NCBI GenBank assembly: GCA_029933115.1
Contig: JAOZOT010000007.1
Span: 1 to 12,346, forward strand
DNA length: 12,346 nucleotides
Origin: Anaerolineae bacterium
Lineage (GTDB): Bacteria; Chloroflexota; Anaerolineae; E26-bin7
Direction of reading: 5' to 3'
The notes below the pieces were generated by a model. That model was given only the letters and a program-made list of their open reading frames with translations, was not told the origin of the DNA and searched no databases. The position numbers were made by a program, and so were the translations under genes. Numbering within the stretch: the stretch's first letter is position 1; the number at the start of each line of letters is the position of its first letter. This document shows positions 12,304 to 12,346 of this stretch, one piece after another.

Positions 12304-12346
12304 ATGACTCAAGATGATGTCACACAAAAGCTTAGCGGGTTGAAGA
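12304..12346 (+). CDS. start of an unidentified gene, cut by the window end
   Basis: An ATG at 12304, 9 nt after the stop of the preceding gene and preceded by AGGGGAT, opens a frame reading MTQDDVTQKLSGLK up to the edge. Too short to classify. The close spacing suggests co-transcription and perhaps a functional pair with the 176-aa protein. Confidence 0.45.
   Translation, partial: MTQDDVTQKLSGLK

Overview
All genes lie on the + strand. The backbone is part of a respiratory complex I (NADH:quinone oxidoreductase) operon in the order nuoD (3' end only), nuoE, nuoF, nuoG, nuoH. Domain make-up, the small cysteine protein beside nuoE, and the habit of packing small toxin-antitoxin (TA) genes between operon genes suggest a thermophilic or anaerobic Chloroflexota (Anaerolineae-like) bacterium. 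That assignment is inference; nothing in the window fixes the taxon.

Layout. 3-920: nuoD tail and nuoE. 929-1658: a PIN-toxin TA pair. 1659-2247: a short degenerate stretch, a 61-codon frame, and a 70-aa four-cysteine protein. 2249-2290: a heptanucleotide tandem array. 2308-4181: an LsrF/DhnA-type class I aldolase and a zinc-dependent medium-chain dehydrogenase. 4209-4926: a second PIN TA pair, paralogous to the first, followed at 4951-5088 by a second copy of the last ~40 codons of the dehydrogenase. 5114-5725: a RelB-like/RelE-like TA pair split by a 118-bp MITE-like inverted-repeat element. 5776-7029: nuoF. 7060-7995: an antitoxin without a full toxin, a 25-codon linking frame, then a DUF433/DUF5615 TA pair. 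8034-10568: nuoG. 10706-11743: nuoH. 11764-12346: an unrecognised gene and the start of another.

How the genes work together. NuoE, NuoF and NuoG form the NADH-oxidising arm of complex I, NuoD belongs to the quinone-reducing connecting module, and NuoH is the membrane anchor at the quinone site. All expected iron-sulfur ligands are present in NuoE, NuoF and NuoG, including the optional N7 ligands in NuoG. The aldolase and dehydrogenase look like a small carbon-metabolism pair lodged in the operon.

The unusual part is the accessory layer. Four TA-type modules plus TA fragments sit exactly at gene ends, co-directional with the operon, and are visibly more AT-rich than the nuo genes. The clearest insertion scars are the duplicated dehydrogenase 3' end around the second PIN module, where every difference between homologous codons is silent, and the MITE whose conceptual removal restores a compact antitoxin-toxin operon with a 5-nt gap.
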